Assembly (NCBI GenBank): GCA_030998225.1
Contig: JAPYXD010000714.1
Location: forward strand, 2,728,001-2,792,000
Length of the DNA stretch: 64,000 nucleotides
Direction: 5' to 3'
Origin: Diplolepis rosae
Taxonomy: Eukaryota; Arthropoda; Insecta; Hymenoptera; Diplolepididae
Under the pieces are notes generated by a model. That model was given only the letters and a program-made list of their open reading frames with translations, had not been told where the DNA came from and did not search any database. Positions within the stretch are counted from its first letter, which is position 1, and the number at the start of each line of letters is the position of its first letter. The position numbers and the translations under genes were made by a program. This document shows positions 29,930 to 42,548 of this stretch, piece by piece.

Positions 29930-30640
29930 CCTAGAGTATTGAGGCCTTACCCCTGCATGCGGGGCAATTCTGAAGAATATGAAAAGCCGCGTAAACCCCG
30001 AGGAGCTAGGGGGTAAGGTTGGAGGAATTAGAGAGACCAGGATGAAGGATCTCCTGGTTGAAATTAAATGCGCTGCGCGGGACAGAGGGAAACTTGACTC
30101 TACCTTCCCTGACGCAGTCGGAGAGTCCGGATCTGTCCGCCATCTCGTTCCTATGGTTGAGGTGGAGATATTGGACGTTGATCCCACCGTGGAGGAAGAA
30201 GAAGTTGCAAAAGCTGTCTGGAGTTGCCTATGGGAGGAACCTTCTGCGTGTGTAAAGGTGTCCCTGGCGAGGAAGCCCTTCAGAGGCACTAGAAAGGCTT
30301 TCGTCAGACTGGAGGAAGCGAGTTCCCTAACTTTACTCAAGGTGACCCATATTAAGATGGGGTGGGTCTCCTGTAGGGTCCGCAGGAAAACGGAGTTGAT
30401 TCGGTGTTACCGCTGTCTCGGCTTCAGCTATATGGCGGCTAACTGCCGGGGGCGAGATCGCAGCAGATGTTGCTGGAGGTGCGGCGAGAAGGGACACGCC
30501 GCGGCGTCCTGTTCAAGGAAACCGCAGTGCTACCTCTGCACCGCAGGAGAGGAGAAGACCCGGAAATACCATATTCCGGGGACAATGCATTGCGCAGCGT
30601 TCCGAGAGGCGGCCCCAAATAGGAGGCCTTGAAGAAGCCG
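29930..30640 (+). pseudogene. R1-like LINE ORF1 with three zinc knuckles (copy B)
   Basis: The frame from 29979 (after ILKN) encodes KSRVNPEELGG, an alpha/beta RNA-binding-like region (PMVEVEILDVDPTVEEEEVA, PFRGTRKAFVRLEEASSLTL) and three knuckles: CYRCLGFSYMAANC, CWRCGEKGHAAASC and CYLCTAGEE...H. The first has Tyr where the His should be. The N-terminal region and all of ORF2 are missing. The third knuckle ends in MHCAAFREA as in the longer copy's YPVFREKL. It is a nucleic-acid-binding chaperone by family. Confidence 0.8.
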
Positions 30641-30949
30641 CGAAGAGAGAGTCCACGCTGGCAGCAGAGAAGATCGCCGAGGTTCGGCGAATTGCACCTA
30701 TAGACAAGGCCCTGAAGTTTAAAGCTAACGCGGTTCCGGGGTCATTGTCTGGCGAGGAAACAGGGGAGTTTTGAGTTTAGTAGGTATTGCTTCGGCTGAG
30801 TCCCACACGGCGTGCGTAAATGTATTCTCTTTTCTCCTCTGAAAAAAAAAATGGTAAGGTTGGAGGTAAGACCTTAAATCCAGGTGTACGGTGACTTGGT
30901 TGAGAAGATGCACTTCGAAATTCCTATGGAATCAATAGTCATTCAAATA
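30641..30949. other. Junction sequence after LINE ORF1
   Basis: A weak in-frame continuation (AAEKIAEVRRIAPIDKALKF) is readable to about 30750 and may be LINE-derived. Nothing further is supported. Confidence 0.35.
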
Positions 30950-31560
30950 CGGTTAAAATTTAATTTCCCACTTATACTTCCACGTGCTAGCAACGGTGTG
31001 TTACGTCAGATATGCAACACTTCTCTTCTTAAAAGATTTCCTCCTTTTATGTCAGGATCGGAAGGATCCTCTCTAAGGGCTGAGAAATAAGTTAGTGGAC
31101 AGGAAGGGATTAATTATATGAAATATATTTATTAACATAAAGTAGACGGTAAGTGAGCACCATGGAAATGGCAATAATATTGAAGATTCAAAGTTGGTTG
31201 TAATTACCCTTGATTGAAAGTAAGTTTAGTTATAATTGAGTCCAGTTGGTTGAATGTGATGAGTTGAGTCTTTCCTTCCTGGGTGTTTGAGATGAGTCTT
31301 AATTAGCTTGTAAAACGCTGCGGTCCAATCGGTTGGGATGGTTGATTTTCTGATCCCGGCTACGCTAGAGGATTCTCTAAGACAATTCCCCTTCACTTTC
31401 TACTGTCCTTGAACTCGTAGACTTCATGTCGTGGCGTTGATTTTACTGAATTAAAAAATGGACTAGACTGGACTGAACTTGCGGTAAAAAATCTGATGAG
31501 ACTGGACTAACTTCCCGTAGATGCTACATTGTGGCGTCGATTTCACTGAACTAAACTGGA
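30950..31560 (+). repeat. Dispersed repeat Y, copy 1
   Basis: Matches 34020-34640 in inverse orientation. Shared words: TGTTACGTCAGA, TTTCCTCCTTTTAT, AAGGATCCTCTCTAAGGG, TATTTATTAACATAAA, CCGGTTGGGATGGTTGATTYTC and ATCTGATGAGACTGGACTA. No coding capacity is seen; the family is unknown. Confidence 0.65.
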
Positions 31561-33539
31561 CTGGAGTTCTGTTACACCTTTTGCTTTTTATAAGAATTTG
31601 CAAAGTCAACTATGACGAGGTACATGCTATCACAAGGTACACGTAGTGACTCTTATATGTGTGATAAGTGCATGTGGTATGCATGGTAATGTCATATTGA
31701 TCATCCTATCGAGCTGTAGATCTGACGTTTGTAATTCTTTGCCCTTCGTTGCTGTGTCACACTGATTTTCCTAGTCTGTGTGACTAGTCGAAGGGATCGT
31801 CTTTATAGTGTAGGTGTCACCCAGATGTTCTAAGAGTGTAGATTAGGTGCATGTGAACTGACTCAGGTAAACTAAGTCGCAAGGATCAATTACATTGTTT
31901 GTAAATATCGGCAATATTGTAGTTTTGAAATAATAATTATATTATAATAGTGTAAATTAATAAAAGATATAAAAAGTCGTATAATAATATTACATTTAGA
32001 TCATTTTTCTTGGCCAATAAATTATTAATTATAGATTTATATTCATTTATCATTTATTGCTATTAATATACATAAAAACAATAATATGTTGTGATAGAAA
32101 AATAAGTACAATCGATTACGTAGATATAGCATAATAGTAATAATAATAATTTCAAATTAGGTTCGAGAGTTCGAAATTTTTGCCACTGCTTACATTATCG
32201 GAGGATCATTAGTCGCGTATCAGATAGGATACGTTGTCGACAGGTGTCCTAGTAGAAAATCTCACTCTTATATCGCAATAATGTAAATTAAATTCAAATT
32301 GAATGAACTTGAATAATGATAATAGTCAAAATAACATTTGTTGTTGCATTGCAATCAAAAAAATATAATATTTGTTGTAATTCATCAGTCATTCTTTGTA
32401 TCATAATAAGAACAATAATAAAAGATAACATTTTTTGTGATTCGTTAAGTATTAATTATATTTTTTTTATTGCTATAATTTAACAATGTAGTTAATAATA
32501 ATAATAATAATAATAATCATATTTAAATAAGAAAAATCGCATGATTCGGATGAAATTAATATTGGTAATAATAATGATAATCATATATATCTGTCGATTT
32601 CAACCAAAACCTACTTTTGTGAAACGGTGGAAACTTATTTGTACACCTGATAATAGCCATGGATACATGACAACCACATAACTAATGTCAGTCCCATAAT
32701 ATCAAACAAGGTGTTTATTCGAAAAAAGTCAGCTTTCTTTTAAATTACTTTAAAAAAAATCAAAAGTGCTTGAAGAGTAGAAAATGTTGAATAAAAATTT
32801 CACATCGTAATTTGTTTATGAAAGTTAAAAAATTGAAAGCAATTTATTTTATGTTCCACCGGCGCGAAACTCGTTTTTTCGCTACAGTTAACAGTAGCGC
32901 AATGTAGTACATTTCGCCAGAAAGGAATGAAATGTAAAAATTGAACTGCGCATGCGCCCATAGCCATGAAACGAAGCTCAATCCTTCTTATTCTTCTTCT
33001 TCTTCGTACAGCGTTAGCATCTTACTGGCAAAGCCTTGTCAAGTGAATTGTGTAGCGCTCGGCGTTAAAAATAATGCAATGATTTTTTAATGCATTATAA
33101 TTTCTATTACCCATTACTTCATTAACAAGTAATGGAATTCAGATTCAATACTCATCAATCGTCTAAAGAGTAATAAATCTGAGTTCCATTGCTCGTCAAG
33201 AAAAAAAGGGGGTTAGGAAGATGTGCTCAAGATGACCCAGGAAGCTATGAAAAAAGGAGAACTGTAAATGTAAATATGTCAAATATGGCCATCCAGGTCC
33301 ATAATATTAAGCAAAAGCACTATATTAACTAGTTAAAGAGACGTAATTTTACTGAACCGTGATTTATTCTTGAACATTTGGTACATCATAAATAATTACA
33401 GTAATACTAAATAATTTCTAACATGACCATATATCCCAACTTTGGTCGAACGTTGAGTAAAATTAATCGAACTATTTTTCTCCGTGCACAAAATATAGTT
33501 CACAATAGAAGAAGAATTGGATAACAATAAACCAACATC
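31561..33539. other. AT-rich stretch without genes
   Basis: Contains an ATA/TAA-rich microsatellite (32490-32520) and, at 32985-33030, the inverse of the GAA repeat seen at 21.64 kb. Nothing else is supported. Confidence 0.4.
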
Positions 33540-33770
33540 TTCCGGTCAACTTCTTAAATTTTATTCGCATCGCCTAATAAATTACGATGTTAATGTTATG
33601 AATAACCTAGTTGACAAAGGCATCAACCTAGGACACAAAATTTTTCACACGGAAAACATAAAAAAATAAAAACCACATTAATAAAAAACAATTACACCAT
33701 CAGCTTTATTAACTATGCTATAGAAAACAGGTTAAACATGTCACGAAAAGTCGCTAAAATGAAAACTCAC
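33540..33770 (+). pseudogene. Penelope-like RT C-terminal fragment
   Basis: The frame KFYSHRLINYDVNVMNNLVD, KGINLGHKIFHTENIKK matches the post-RT segment of PLE proteins in this window (NHPLRYKKSVINNLVDRAVL). After a stop at about 33667 another frame continues IKTTLIKNNYTISFINYAIE. It is short, frameshifted and without RT core or nuclease. Confidence 0.7.
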
Positions 33771-34019
33771 ATACACCAACCCCCTAGGGTTACGCACCCA
33801 CACGGACATACTCCACGCAACCAAACCCGGCAGGTCAGGTCCCTAAATACACTCGAGATTCCCTTCAACGAGAAGCTCTAGCGAATTTTCTCTGCAACGA
33901 GCGCGAGAAGGAACCCCCCCTTAACCTACTTGTTGTTATGCGCGTTATTGTTTCAAATTTGAACGCGCTTTATCTCACACATTTTCTCAAATTTCCTAAA
34001 GATCCTATTGTCACGTCCT
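33771..34019. other. No recognised gene
   Basis: Spacer between the PLE fragment and repeat Y copy 2. Confidence 0.3.
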
Positions 34020-34640
34020 GCGACTCTGCCGCCTCGAATTCAGTCCTGTCTAGTCCAGTCTCATCAGATTTTTCATCGACAGTTGGTCCAGTTCTAATTC
34101 GACGTCGAGTTAAACGACAGTAAAGTGAAGGGGAATCGCCTTAAAAAAATCTTTTCTACGAACTGGGATCAGAGAATCAACCATCCCAACCGGCTGGACC
34201 ACAAATTTACCATGCAATTAAAATTCATCTCAACACCCACGAAGTGAGAACTCGAGTACAATATTCAGCCTACTGGACTCAATTTATTACCAACCTATAT
34301 CCAACCCAGGGTAAATACTAAATACTTCAAATCTTATATATGTATTATCATTTTCCATGGTGTTTACTGAACATAATTTTTATGTTAATAAATATATTTA
34401 TATGATCAACCTTTCTTATTTACTGGCTATTCCTCATCCCTTAGAGAGGATCCTTCTGATCCTTATATAAAAGGAGGAAATATTTAAGGAAGAGAAGTAT
34501 TACGTTTCTGACGTAACATACCCAATCTCTTTCTTTGGTGCATCGGCCGGGAAACACTAAAGTCAGTGAATGGGAAATCGAAAATTCTATAATTACTAGG
34601 AACCAAATGTTAATAAATAACAATTATAATTTATTTGATT
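34020..34640 (-). repeat. Dispersed repeat Y, copy 2
   Basis: Inverse of 30950-31560 over about 550 bp with indels. Together the two copies enclose about 2.5 kb, but their divergence suggests independent insertions rather than one foldback. Confidence 0.65.
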
Positions 34641-35326
34641 TCACACATATTTTTGTTAAAATAAAATAAATTTGATAAAATCACAAAGGAATTCGAGCTA
34701 GAGGCTAACCATTGTGATTAAATAATCACTTTATTTTATTTGAAATTTTACACACATATTTTGTTGAAATAAAATAAATTTGATAAAATCACAAAGGGAT
34801 TTGACCTTGAGGCTAACATAAGTGTTCAGACGACTCATTTTATTTAAAATTTTATTATCTGAATTTCTGAAAGTACAAAGATTACATAGGATTTTGTGCT
34901 TGAGTCATGCCTGTCTAATCTCGTACTTCTTTAATTCTAAAATGTTAACTAAGTTCTAATTCGAGTTAAAATGAGAAAAAACAGCACACGAGACTGTAAG
35001 TCCTCTTTAGATTCGTCAAACGGTCACCATTGATTACGATTAATTGGGTAAGGCAAAATTCAAAGTGCTCATGCAGTATCGTTTATAACTTCTGTTTTAA
35101 CTGTATTAACTAACGGAATATTTTTGATTGAAAAAGATTGACCAAGGTGTTGTGCTTGAGTCAGGCTTGTCCAATCTTTCATTACTAAAATTCTGTACCA
35201 TTTTATAATTTTTTTTTGTGAATGTAAGAATTATTCATAAATCATTCATGACCTACCATATATCATTCGACAATTGAATTCCTGAATTGCAAAAATATAA
35301 TACTTTATGACTCACAAAAACGAAAT
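34641..35326. other. AT-rich, short direct duplication
   Basis: 34640-34720 and 34735-34820 share TTTGTTRAAATAAAATAAAT and GATAAAATCACAAAGG. A related segment lies near 34860-35000 and 35130. No gene. Confidence 0.45.
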
Positions 35327-36528
35327 ATATATGGTGTGTTCCATGCCAAATCGGACAGGTGCAGGAATCCATGTTTCCGATTTACTTGAAATTTCAAGGG
35401 CTGATAGACTAACATAAATAATAAAGAAACTTAAAATTTAAGAATTTTTTACTCATTATTTAAACAATTTTGGGGTAAGCAAATAAAAAAAAATTTTGTT
35501 CTTTTTTAATTATTTGAAAACTGAAACCAGGAAAAATTCTGAAAAAATTACACAAACGTATCATTAGATGGCGGATGTAGTAACATTTTTCGGAAAAATT
35601 TTTACTCCAAATTGAATAACAAACATTTTTTTTTTAAACAAATTAATTTTTTGAAAAAACGCCATTTTTCAAAAATCTGAAAAAATGTATAGTGATAGCT
35701 CCAAGTATTACGTAAATTTGAGGTATATAATTAAGGTGCGCACTCGAAATTTGCGTGAAATATGATTTTTTTTGTAAAGTGATGCGCGCGGAATCACGAT
35801 CTTTGATCGACGACGTCGAGCGCAACTTCCACAAATGCTGTACTACTGTCTACTTTTTCGAGAACGTTATTATCAAAAAGTGATTGAAGTTATTATTTAT
35901 TATTTTACGATGGCTTTATACTCATAACATATCAATACTGTAATGAGGTTTAAAATTATATATACATTATCAAAAAAATAATTTTTTTTAACATCATAAA
36001 AATAAATTAGTTCCTAAAAAATCCACGAGAGTTTATTTTCAAAGAGCAGTTGACATGATTCAACAAGAAAGGAAGCGTTGTTGTAATCCATACAAAAGCA
36101 AAATCCGTAAGTGAATATTACAGATTAAAATATAGTGAAATCATCACGTGCTAATCTATAAATAGCTTATCAAGCTTGAGTTTAAAATTTATTTTCCTCT
36201 GAATAAATTACACTCGAAGATTCGAATGCAGGCAGTTTGAGGACATTCCCAAAGCCTTTTCTCAGTAAATTCAAAGATGTTAAAAAGAATGCACTCCTTT
36301 GCAATACATACAGAATAAGAGTTATGAAAGATGAAGTTTTAGAAGAAGGATGGAAAAGAGTAAGATTTGTTCTGCCTAGCATTTATGTTTTCTTTCTAAA
36401 TTGTTAAAATTATCAGAAATCGGCGAATAACTCGTAAAATCTTCTTTCTAACGTCTTCCAGGTACCTTCCGAATCTAAGAATCCCTCGAAGACAATAATA
36501 TTGACGAAAAATCGGTCCTTGCAATTTT
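35327..36528 (+). repeat. Unknown repeat X, copy A (interrupted by a LINE)
   Basis: It begins ATATATGGTGTGTTCCATG and runs parallel to the inverse of 52545-53779 for about 1.2 kb: shared blocks TTAATTATATACC..AAATTT, GATCGACGRCGTCG, CACGAGAGTTTATTTTC and CTCGAAGACAATAATATTGA. At about 36528 the match ends and LINE ORF1 starts. No coding frame is recognised. Confidence 0.65.
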
Positions 36529-37580
36529 CGGGAGATGAAGGATTGAAAGACATCCTCCAACTCCTAAAAGAGAAAAGTGAAAAAATGGAGAGGTTGGGCT
36601 TGGCCCTTAAAGTTATTCAAAATGGGATGCGTCAAAACACCCAAACCACCATTAAAACGGGCATTGGAGGGGCTGCCGAGGTTTTGGAAAGCCTCCTTAA
36701 CACTCACAAGTGTTTATTAAAAAGCGGGGTGAAAATCCAGAAGAGGTTGGAATCACACCCCGCCTCAAAGAAAATGGGGATTTCCCGGAGACACAGGTCT
36801 GCGTCTCTGGGAAATACCCCCAAAATGCAGTCTGAAGGGGAAGAAAGAGAGGCACCTTCTCCCACGCCCGCCAGGTTGGGTGACGCCATCGACGAAGGAC
36901 GGCCAGTCCTACGCCGACATCTTGAGGGAAATGAAGGCGAAGGTCAACCCCTGGAGGGCAGGACTCGAGGTCTTGTCTATCCGGAGGACCAGGAAGGAGG
37001 AAGTCCTCCTAGTCCACAAAAAGGGGGGGGGGGCGTTTCGGCCTTCCGCGAGGAGCTCGACCAGGCGGTCAGGGAGAGGGCAGAAATTTCGGCCTTGGTA
37101 TCGACGAGGTTTCTCGAAAGTAGGGACCTTGACGAGACCATTGAGAAAAGAAAGGTCTTGTCTGTCCTGTGCTTGGCACTAGGCAGACGGGCACTTGACG
37201 GGACCTGCAGGTTCTTCACCCGCTTTAGTGGGGCGAAGACCGCAGTGATCCGGCTAGCTGAGGCAGACGCCTTGCGTCTGCTTCAGCTAGGTAAGGTAAA
37301 GATCGGGTGGGTTGAGTGTCGCGTCCGCGAGCACGTGGAAGTCGTCCGATGCTTTAGGTGCCTTGGTTACGGCCATGGGTCCCAGGGTTGTGGCAACCCC
37401 GACAGTAAGAATGCGTGTTGGAGATACGGCACCACGAGACACTTGGTCAGGAACTGTAAGGCGCCGCCAAGGTGCCTGATATGCTTAGATAGGGGCGACA
37501 AAGATATCGCCCATGTGTCTGGTGGCGGCTCCTACCCGGTCTTCCGGGAAAAGCTTCGGAGGTTAGGAGGCAGGAATTGA
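36529..37580 (+). pseudogene. R1-like LINE ORF1 (copy C)
   Basis: A 359-codon open frame, but not a clean protein. Its N-terminal third is helical (LKDILQLLKEKSEKMERLGL). From about 36880 to 37025 the natural reading is in another frame (SYADILREMKAKVNP, IRRTRKEEVLLV), and the first frame is regained after an 11-G run at 37024-37035 (SAFREELDQAVRERAEISAL). Knuckles follow: CFRCLGYGHGSQGC intact, CWRYGTTRHLVRNC with Cys replaced by Tyr, and CLICLDRGDKDIAH. The stop overlaps the ORF2 start region. Confidence 0.85.
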
Positions 37581-38190
37581 AGTTCTTACAGCTCAACCTC
37601 GGAAGGGGAAAGGATACCCAGGACATCCTGATGCAGACTGCGAGGAAGAGGGGGGCCGATGTGTTGCTCATTAGTAAGCAACACAAATGGTCCGAAAACT
37701 CTGCTGGGTATCAGGATTAATCACGGAGGGCTGGGATCCTTGTTTGTAACCCTGGTTTGGGCATCGGGGATTTTGTGGAGTTCGACGCGGGGTTCGTTTG
37801 GATGGAGGTGGCAGGTGTGCGTGTGTACAGCGGCTACTTCTCTCCCGGTGATCCTTTCGAAGTCTTCAAAACTCAGATCCTCCTCCTTGATAAAACCCTC
37901 AGAGAGGCTAGTGGGCGGCCTCTTATTGCGGGCGATTTCAATAGTAAGTCGGCCGAATGGTGAGATGGTCGCTAGAAATGACCTGATTGTATTGAATCGG
38001 GGCGGGGATCTTAGGTTCATACGAGGAGTTGGGGGGGGGGGTCGATTATCGACCTCACGATTGCCGCGCCTGGTCTTGCCTTACGGACAGGCGACTGGTG
38101 CGTCCTAGAGGTAATAACCTTGAGTGACCACCAGTGCATTGAGTTTAGCATCCAGGAACGGAGTCACCCAGTGAATACACAACTTAAGAC
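37570..38190 (+). pseudogene. LINE ORF2 endonuclease domain
   Basis: Overlapping the ORF1 stop, the frame reads KFLQLNLGRGKDTQDILMQ, ARKRGADVLLIS, the start of an APE-type endonuclease. After a stop near 37720 it resumes with VRVYSGYFSPGDPFEVF and the catalytic RPLIAGDFNSKSAEW. A poly-G slippage at 38030-38041 and stops break it. The GDFN motif is intact. It nicks target DNA in the family. Confidence 0.8.
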
Positions 38191-39900
38191 GACTCAGCAA
38201 AGACAAGCTTCGGGAACATCTTGAAGAAACCAGGCTCATATATGAGCTTGATTAGGCAAAGTCTTCTGGGTCGTTGGAGGACTCTGTGCGGTTAGCGAGT
38301 TGGAACGTGGTCGCAGCATGTGACCACTCAATGCCTCGCCGCAGGCACGGGCGTACTGGGGACTCGATGTACTGGTGGAACGACCAGTTGTCTGTCCTCC
38401 GTCGGGAATTCCTCACAGCTCGACGAAGATTTACCCGCTCAAAGGGTGATCATTTGCTGCGCGAGGCACGGAAAATAGAAAAATCAGCTTTGAGGCAAGG
38501 CATAAAGAAAATCCGACTTCAGTGGTGAAAAGACTTGATCGGTGAAGTCAGGAAGGACCCATGGGGTCTCGCCTTTAAAAAAGTCACCAAGAGATTGGTG
38601 ACTACAAGAAAGATCCCGGGTCTGGATAATCCCGAGCGAGTCAAGTACATTGAGTGGAGCTCGTTTCCACACGTAGAGCCGTTCCAAAGACAGGACCGAA
38701 GTTCCTGTATGATCCAGAGCGAAGAACTCTTTACTCTCGAGGAACTAAAGAGAACGGGTGGGAGGCTTAAGGCAAATACAGCGCCAGGGATCGACGGGGT
38801 GCCAAACGAGATCCTGAAAGATGTTATCGCGGGATACCCGGGGATCCTCCTAGAAGCCTTCAACTCCTGTCTTCGGGAGGGGAGGTTCTTCGTAGACCGG
38901 AAGAAGCAGAGGTTGGTCCTGCTGAGGAAGGGCAACAAACCTCTAGGAGATGTCTCATCCTATAGACCTATTTGTCTATTGGATACAATGGGGAAGCTTC
39001 TGGAGGAAATGATTCTATAAAGACTACAGGGCCACATGGTCGGCGAGAACGGTCTCTCAGAAAACCAGTTCGGCTTTCGGAAAAGCAAGTCCACAGTTGA
39101 CGCCATCCAGGCAGTGTTGGACATCGCCACTAAAGCAAGAAGAGGAACTGGTAAGCGTAAGGGATTCTGCGCGTTGCTCAGCATTGACATACGCAATTCG
39201 TTTAATACCACGAGGCTGAATATCTGCATCGAGGCCAGTGATCCCAGAACGTGGGAGCTGGAGGCCCCCACCATTGATGCCTAAAGCTCATTGTGTCTTC
39301 CTCACTCAACCAACCTATGGCAGTAGAGCGAGAAAGAAGCCATGAGCTGGTGGAGTCTATGGTGGGGGCCGCCAGCTCCCACGTTCTGGGATCACTGATC
39401 GAGGCGGTGGTGCGAAAAAAGGTTCCAGACGACCTGTTGCGAATGATAGGTGACTATTTGAGCGACAGGTGGGTGATATACGAAGGCGACAAATGGTCTC
39501 TCAAAGAAGAGATGATATGTGGCGCCCCTCAACGGTCACGGGTAGGTCCGCTCGTTTGGAACATCATGTATGGCGATTTCCTGCGCATGGACCTACCGGT
39601 TGGAACGAGCATCATCGGCTTCGTGGATGACGCCCCTGTCGTGTGCGCCGCTGACGACGTAAGATTCCTGTAGCTGAAGATCGATGAAAGTCTGTGGCGG
39701 ACAAAGCGTTGGTGAGATAGCAGATGCCTGAAAATGGCCCCTGAAAAGACCGAGGCTTTGCTGATCACGGACAGATGATCCTTCCAATACCCGGAGATCG
39801 TTCTCAGGGAACATGAAATTGGGTGGAAAAAGAGCATTAAGTACCCCGGTGTGCAGTTGGATCGAAGGCTTAGCTTCGGCAAACACCTGTAGATACAGTT
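38191..39900 (+). pseudogene. LINE ORF2 reverse transcriptase, broken
   Basis: The linker YWWNDQLSVLRREFLTARRR and KDPWGLAFKKVTKRL precede the RT. RT blocks: GIDGVPNEILKDV, SSYRPICLLDTMGKLLEEMI then a TAA at about 39019, NQFGFRKSKSTVDAIQ, SIDIRNSFNTTR, and after the MITE VPDDLLRMIGDYLSDRW, GAPQRSRVGPLVWN and the active site GFVDDAPVVCA. Both catalytic Asp are present. Stops follow at 39671 and 39715. Homology ends near 39890, before any C-terminal zinc knuckle or poly-A, so the 3' end is deleted. Confidence 0.85.
39236..39397. mobile_element. 162-bp hAT-type MITE in the LINE RT
   Basis: Ends CAGTGATCCCAGAACGTGGG and its inverse complement; arms of about 39 bp; 8-bp duplication ATCGAGGC at 39228-39235 and 39398-39405. 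It interrupts RT between NICIEA and the next helix, so it arrived after the LINE. Confidence 0.92.
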
Positions 39901-41579
39901 TTATTGGTAAATTTTTGAATTTACGTCTACTAAGATGAGTTTTTCGTTTGTTTATTTTGTGATTGTAAAGATTGTGACATCCTCTGTACATTATTGACAT
40001 TAAAGTATGTTCTAAAATCCCTCTTTATTTAAAAAAATTTCTTTTCTCTAAAAATCAAAAACTTTTTATAATTATCAGCGTTCGTTAACCTTAAACAACC
40101 GTCTCTAAAACCACACTTTTATCAAGTAATAAATAATTTCGTGTAAGTAGTTAATTTCTACGAAACCTATTTTTGAAATGTATTTTTCATAGCTTTATGT
40201 ACTTTTCACAGCGTTATGTATTTTTACTATCTGTACTCAGTCCGGACTCTGTATGATCCAGTTAAATATAATTAACTTTCTAGATGTACAGCAAATAGAC
40301 GCGGATACAATTATGAGAAGTCTCCGACATAATCTTATGTAAATATCATAAAAAACTTTCTCGGTACCAAAATGGGCCAGTGCTCCTATAGTTAAGCTTT
40401 AGTAAATACAAATAGACCTAGATGCATTTCCTGTTCTGAAATAACATCATATAGGAATAAATCTTAATAAACTTGAAAATTCAAAAAGCCACAAACAAAC
40501 AACGAACAATATTAACATTATTTTTTCACTTAATAATTATATAAAAACAAATTATTAAACATATATTGCTTATATTTCCAACAGACTAAATGATATTTCA
40601 GGTCTATTTGAATTCTAATTGTTTTTCTAATAACATCTTTTCTTTTAGAAATAGAAAATGTAAACAAATATCAAACAAACTAAGATTTTATAATTGAAAA
40701 TACACCAAGTTTCGAATGAATCTTTGCTTGAAAATATAAAAACCCTACTTTATAGCAATATAATAACTTACAAATTTTATTTCAATATAACTTCATTCTT
40801 ATGAATTTTAAATATCATTGTAGATCAACATTAAAATGTCAAATAAACTCGATTATTTTCCATTATAAAATAACATAAAAATATATTTATGAATAAAAAT
40901 ATGTACATATATATATATATATATTAAAATTCAATACGATAGTTTAAATATCGGTAATTATCGAAAGTTGTGAACGATTTCTTTCGATTAGATATATTGT
41001 AACTCCGTTTTCATTTTTAACAGAAATAAAAATTAGGAATGCCATTAATCAGATTAGTTAATTACATCATTCTTCAGTTTATGAATCATTGAAACACAAT
41101 AGAATATCCCTTGTAATAATCATCGTAATCATGTAAATTACGTCTCAAATTTTATATCGCAAAAGTTTTGTATGAATTATTAAATGGTTTGTCTCATATG
41201 AATGAATTTAAGAAATAAAGAATGGTTTATTAAAATAAGGAAAATTATTAGAAATAAGATAGGACATTGTAAATATGAATTTAAAAGCTAATTATTATTT
41301 ATCAATAATTTGAAGTTTTTAGAAACTATTTTATGGTTACAATTTTGTTAATAATTATTCATAACTATGTAAAAATTTATATTTCATTATAACATAGTAC
41401 AAATGTCTCCATCTTTTGAGAAAAGAGATAAGCTTGGAGAAAACCTGGCCCGCTACAAAATCTACCTATGAGAATCAAGATAGTAACTGCACTCGCTTAT
41501 CCACACCAATTAGAAAAGCAAAAGATTAAAAACCAAGTCGCGCTAGAACATTTTTCTGGAAAGGGAAAGTAGAACAGAA
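39901..41579. other. AT-rich stretch without genes
   Basis: No frame, RNA or element boundary is recognised; a short (AT)n tract lies at 40907-40923. Confidence 0.45.
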
Positions 41580-41830
41580 CATAAAAACGACTGCACAGCT
41601 AAAAAAAGTCAGTTCTTAGTTTTTTCAAAATCTTCACTTCTTCAATTAAAAGGTCCTTCAATTAAATAAGAAAAAAACAAAACTTCTTCAATTCTTTAAG
41701 TTCTCAGTTATTCATTTCTTCAAGTCAGTTCTCAGTTCTCAATTTCAAAATCTTCAGTTCTTCAATAAAAAAAAGGAGTTCTTCAATTCTTCAAGTTCAA
41801 ATTACCAGGATTTCTCCAGGATTTGTCAGG
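41580..41830. repeat. Degenerate CTTCAATT / AGTTCTCAGTT tandem repeats
   Basis: CTTCAATT, CAGTTCTTCAAT and TCAGTTCTCAGTTCTCA recur about a dozen times in imperfect order. Low-complexity minisatellite; no coding role seen. Confidence 0.6.
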
Positions 41831-42540
41831 ATTTGTCATATTAAATAAAAGTGAGTTTTCCATTATAATTTTTTGCTTTAATAATCTTTCTCAACCCTAT
41901 TTCTTTCTTTTTCTTTCTATTATATTTACAATTGTTCAATTTATATTCCTCAATACAATTTCTTAGGTGCCAGTAACCACTCTGGTACTAGAAATTGTAC
42001 AAAATCTTCAACCAACCTATCCTCGAGTATTAAACAATTTGACGTGCTCCTTATGAGATGTACGATTTTGTTTAATACTCAAACTCCATCTCGCCAAGTG
42101 TAAAAATTCCCCTAGGAGTGACTTTAGGAAAGAATTCTAACAGCAGTATTCCCGAGTTATTGGAGTGCAAGCTCCAGACTCAAAAATAACTGTAAATTAT
42201 TTCTTCTTAAAAGAAATAATTTAATAAACACAAAAAGCTTGTGTGATTTCAGACGTCACAAGTTTGTCAACGGATTGTTGCAAGTTGTTTGAATTCTTGC
42301 TTATCGTTGCATCCGGACGTCGAGCATTTGTCAAGTTTAAATGATTTAAAGTGAAAAAAGTTTTCTTATAATTTTCAAGAGCCTTTTCAGCTTCTTCACC
42401 TCTTCTTTTATAGCAAGTTTCAAGGTATGCCCTCCTAATTTACAATACTTACTTTCTGTTTTTTTCTTTTATTATTGAAATTGGAGTTTTGAAAGTTTCA
42501 ATTTTTAATTTTACGTGCGTTAGCAACAGAATTCGTGTTT
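41831..42540. other. No recognised gene
   Basis: Lies on the 3' side of the gag relic, where pol would be expected on the minus strand; none is readable. Confidence 0.35.
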
Positions 42541-42548
42541 AGGTTAGC

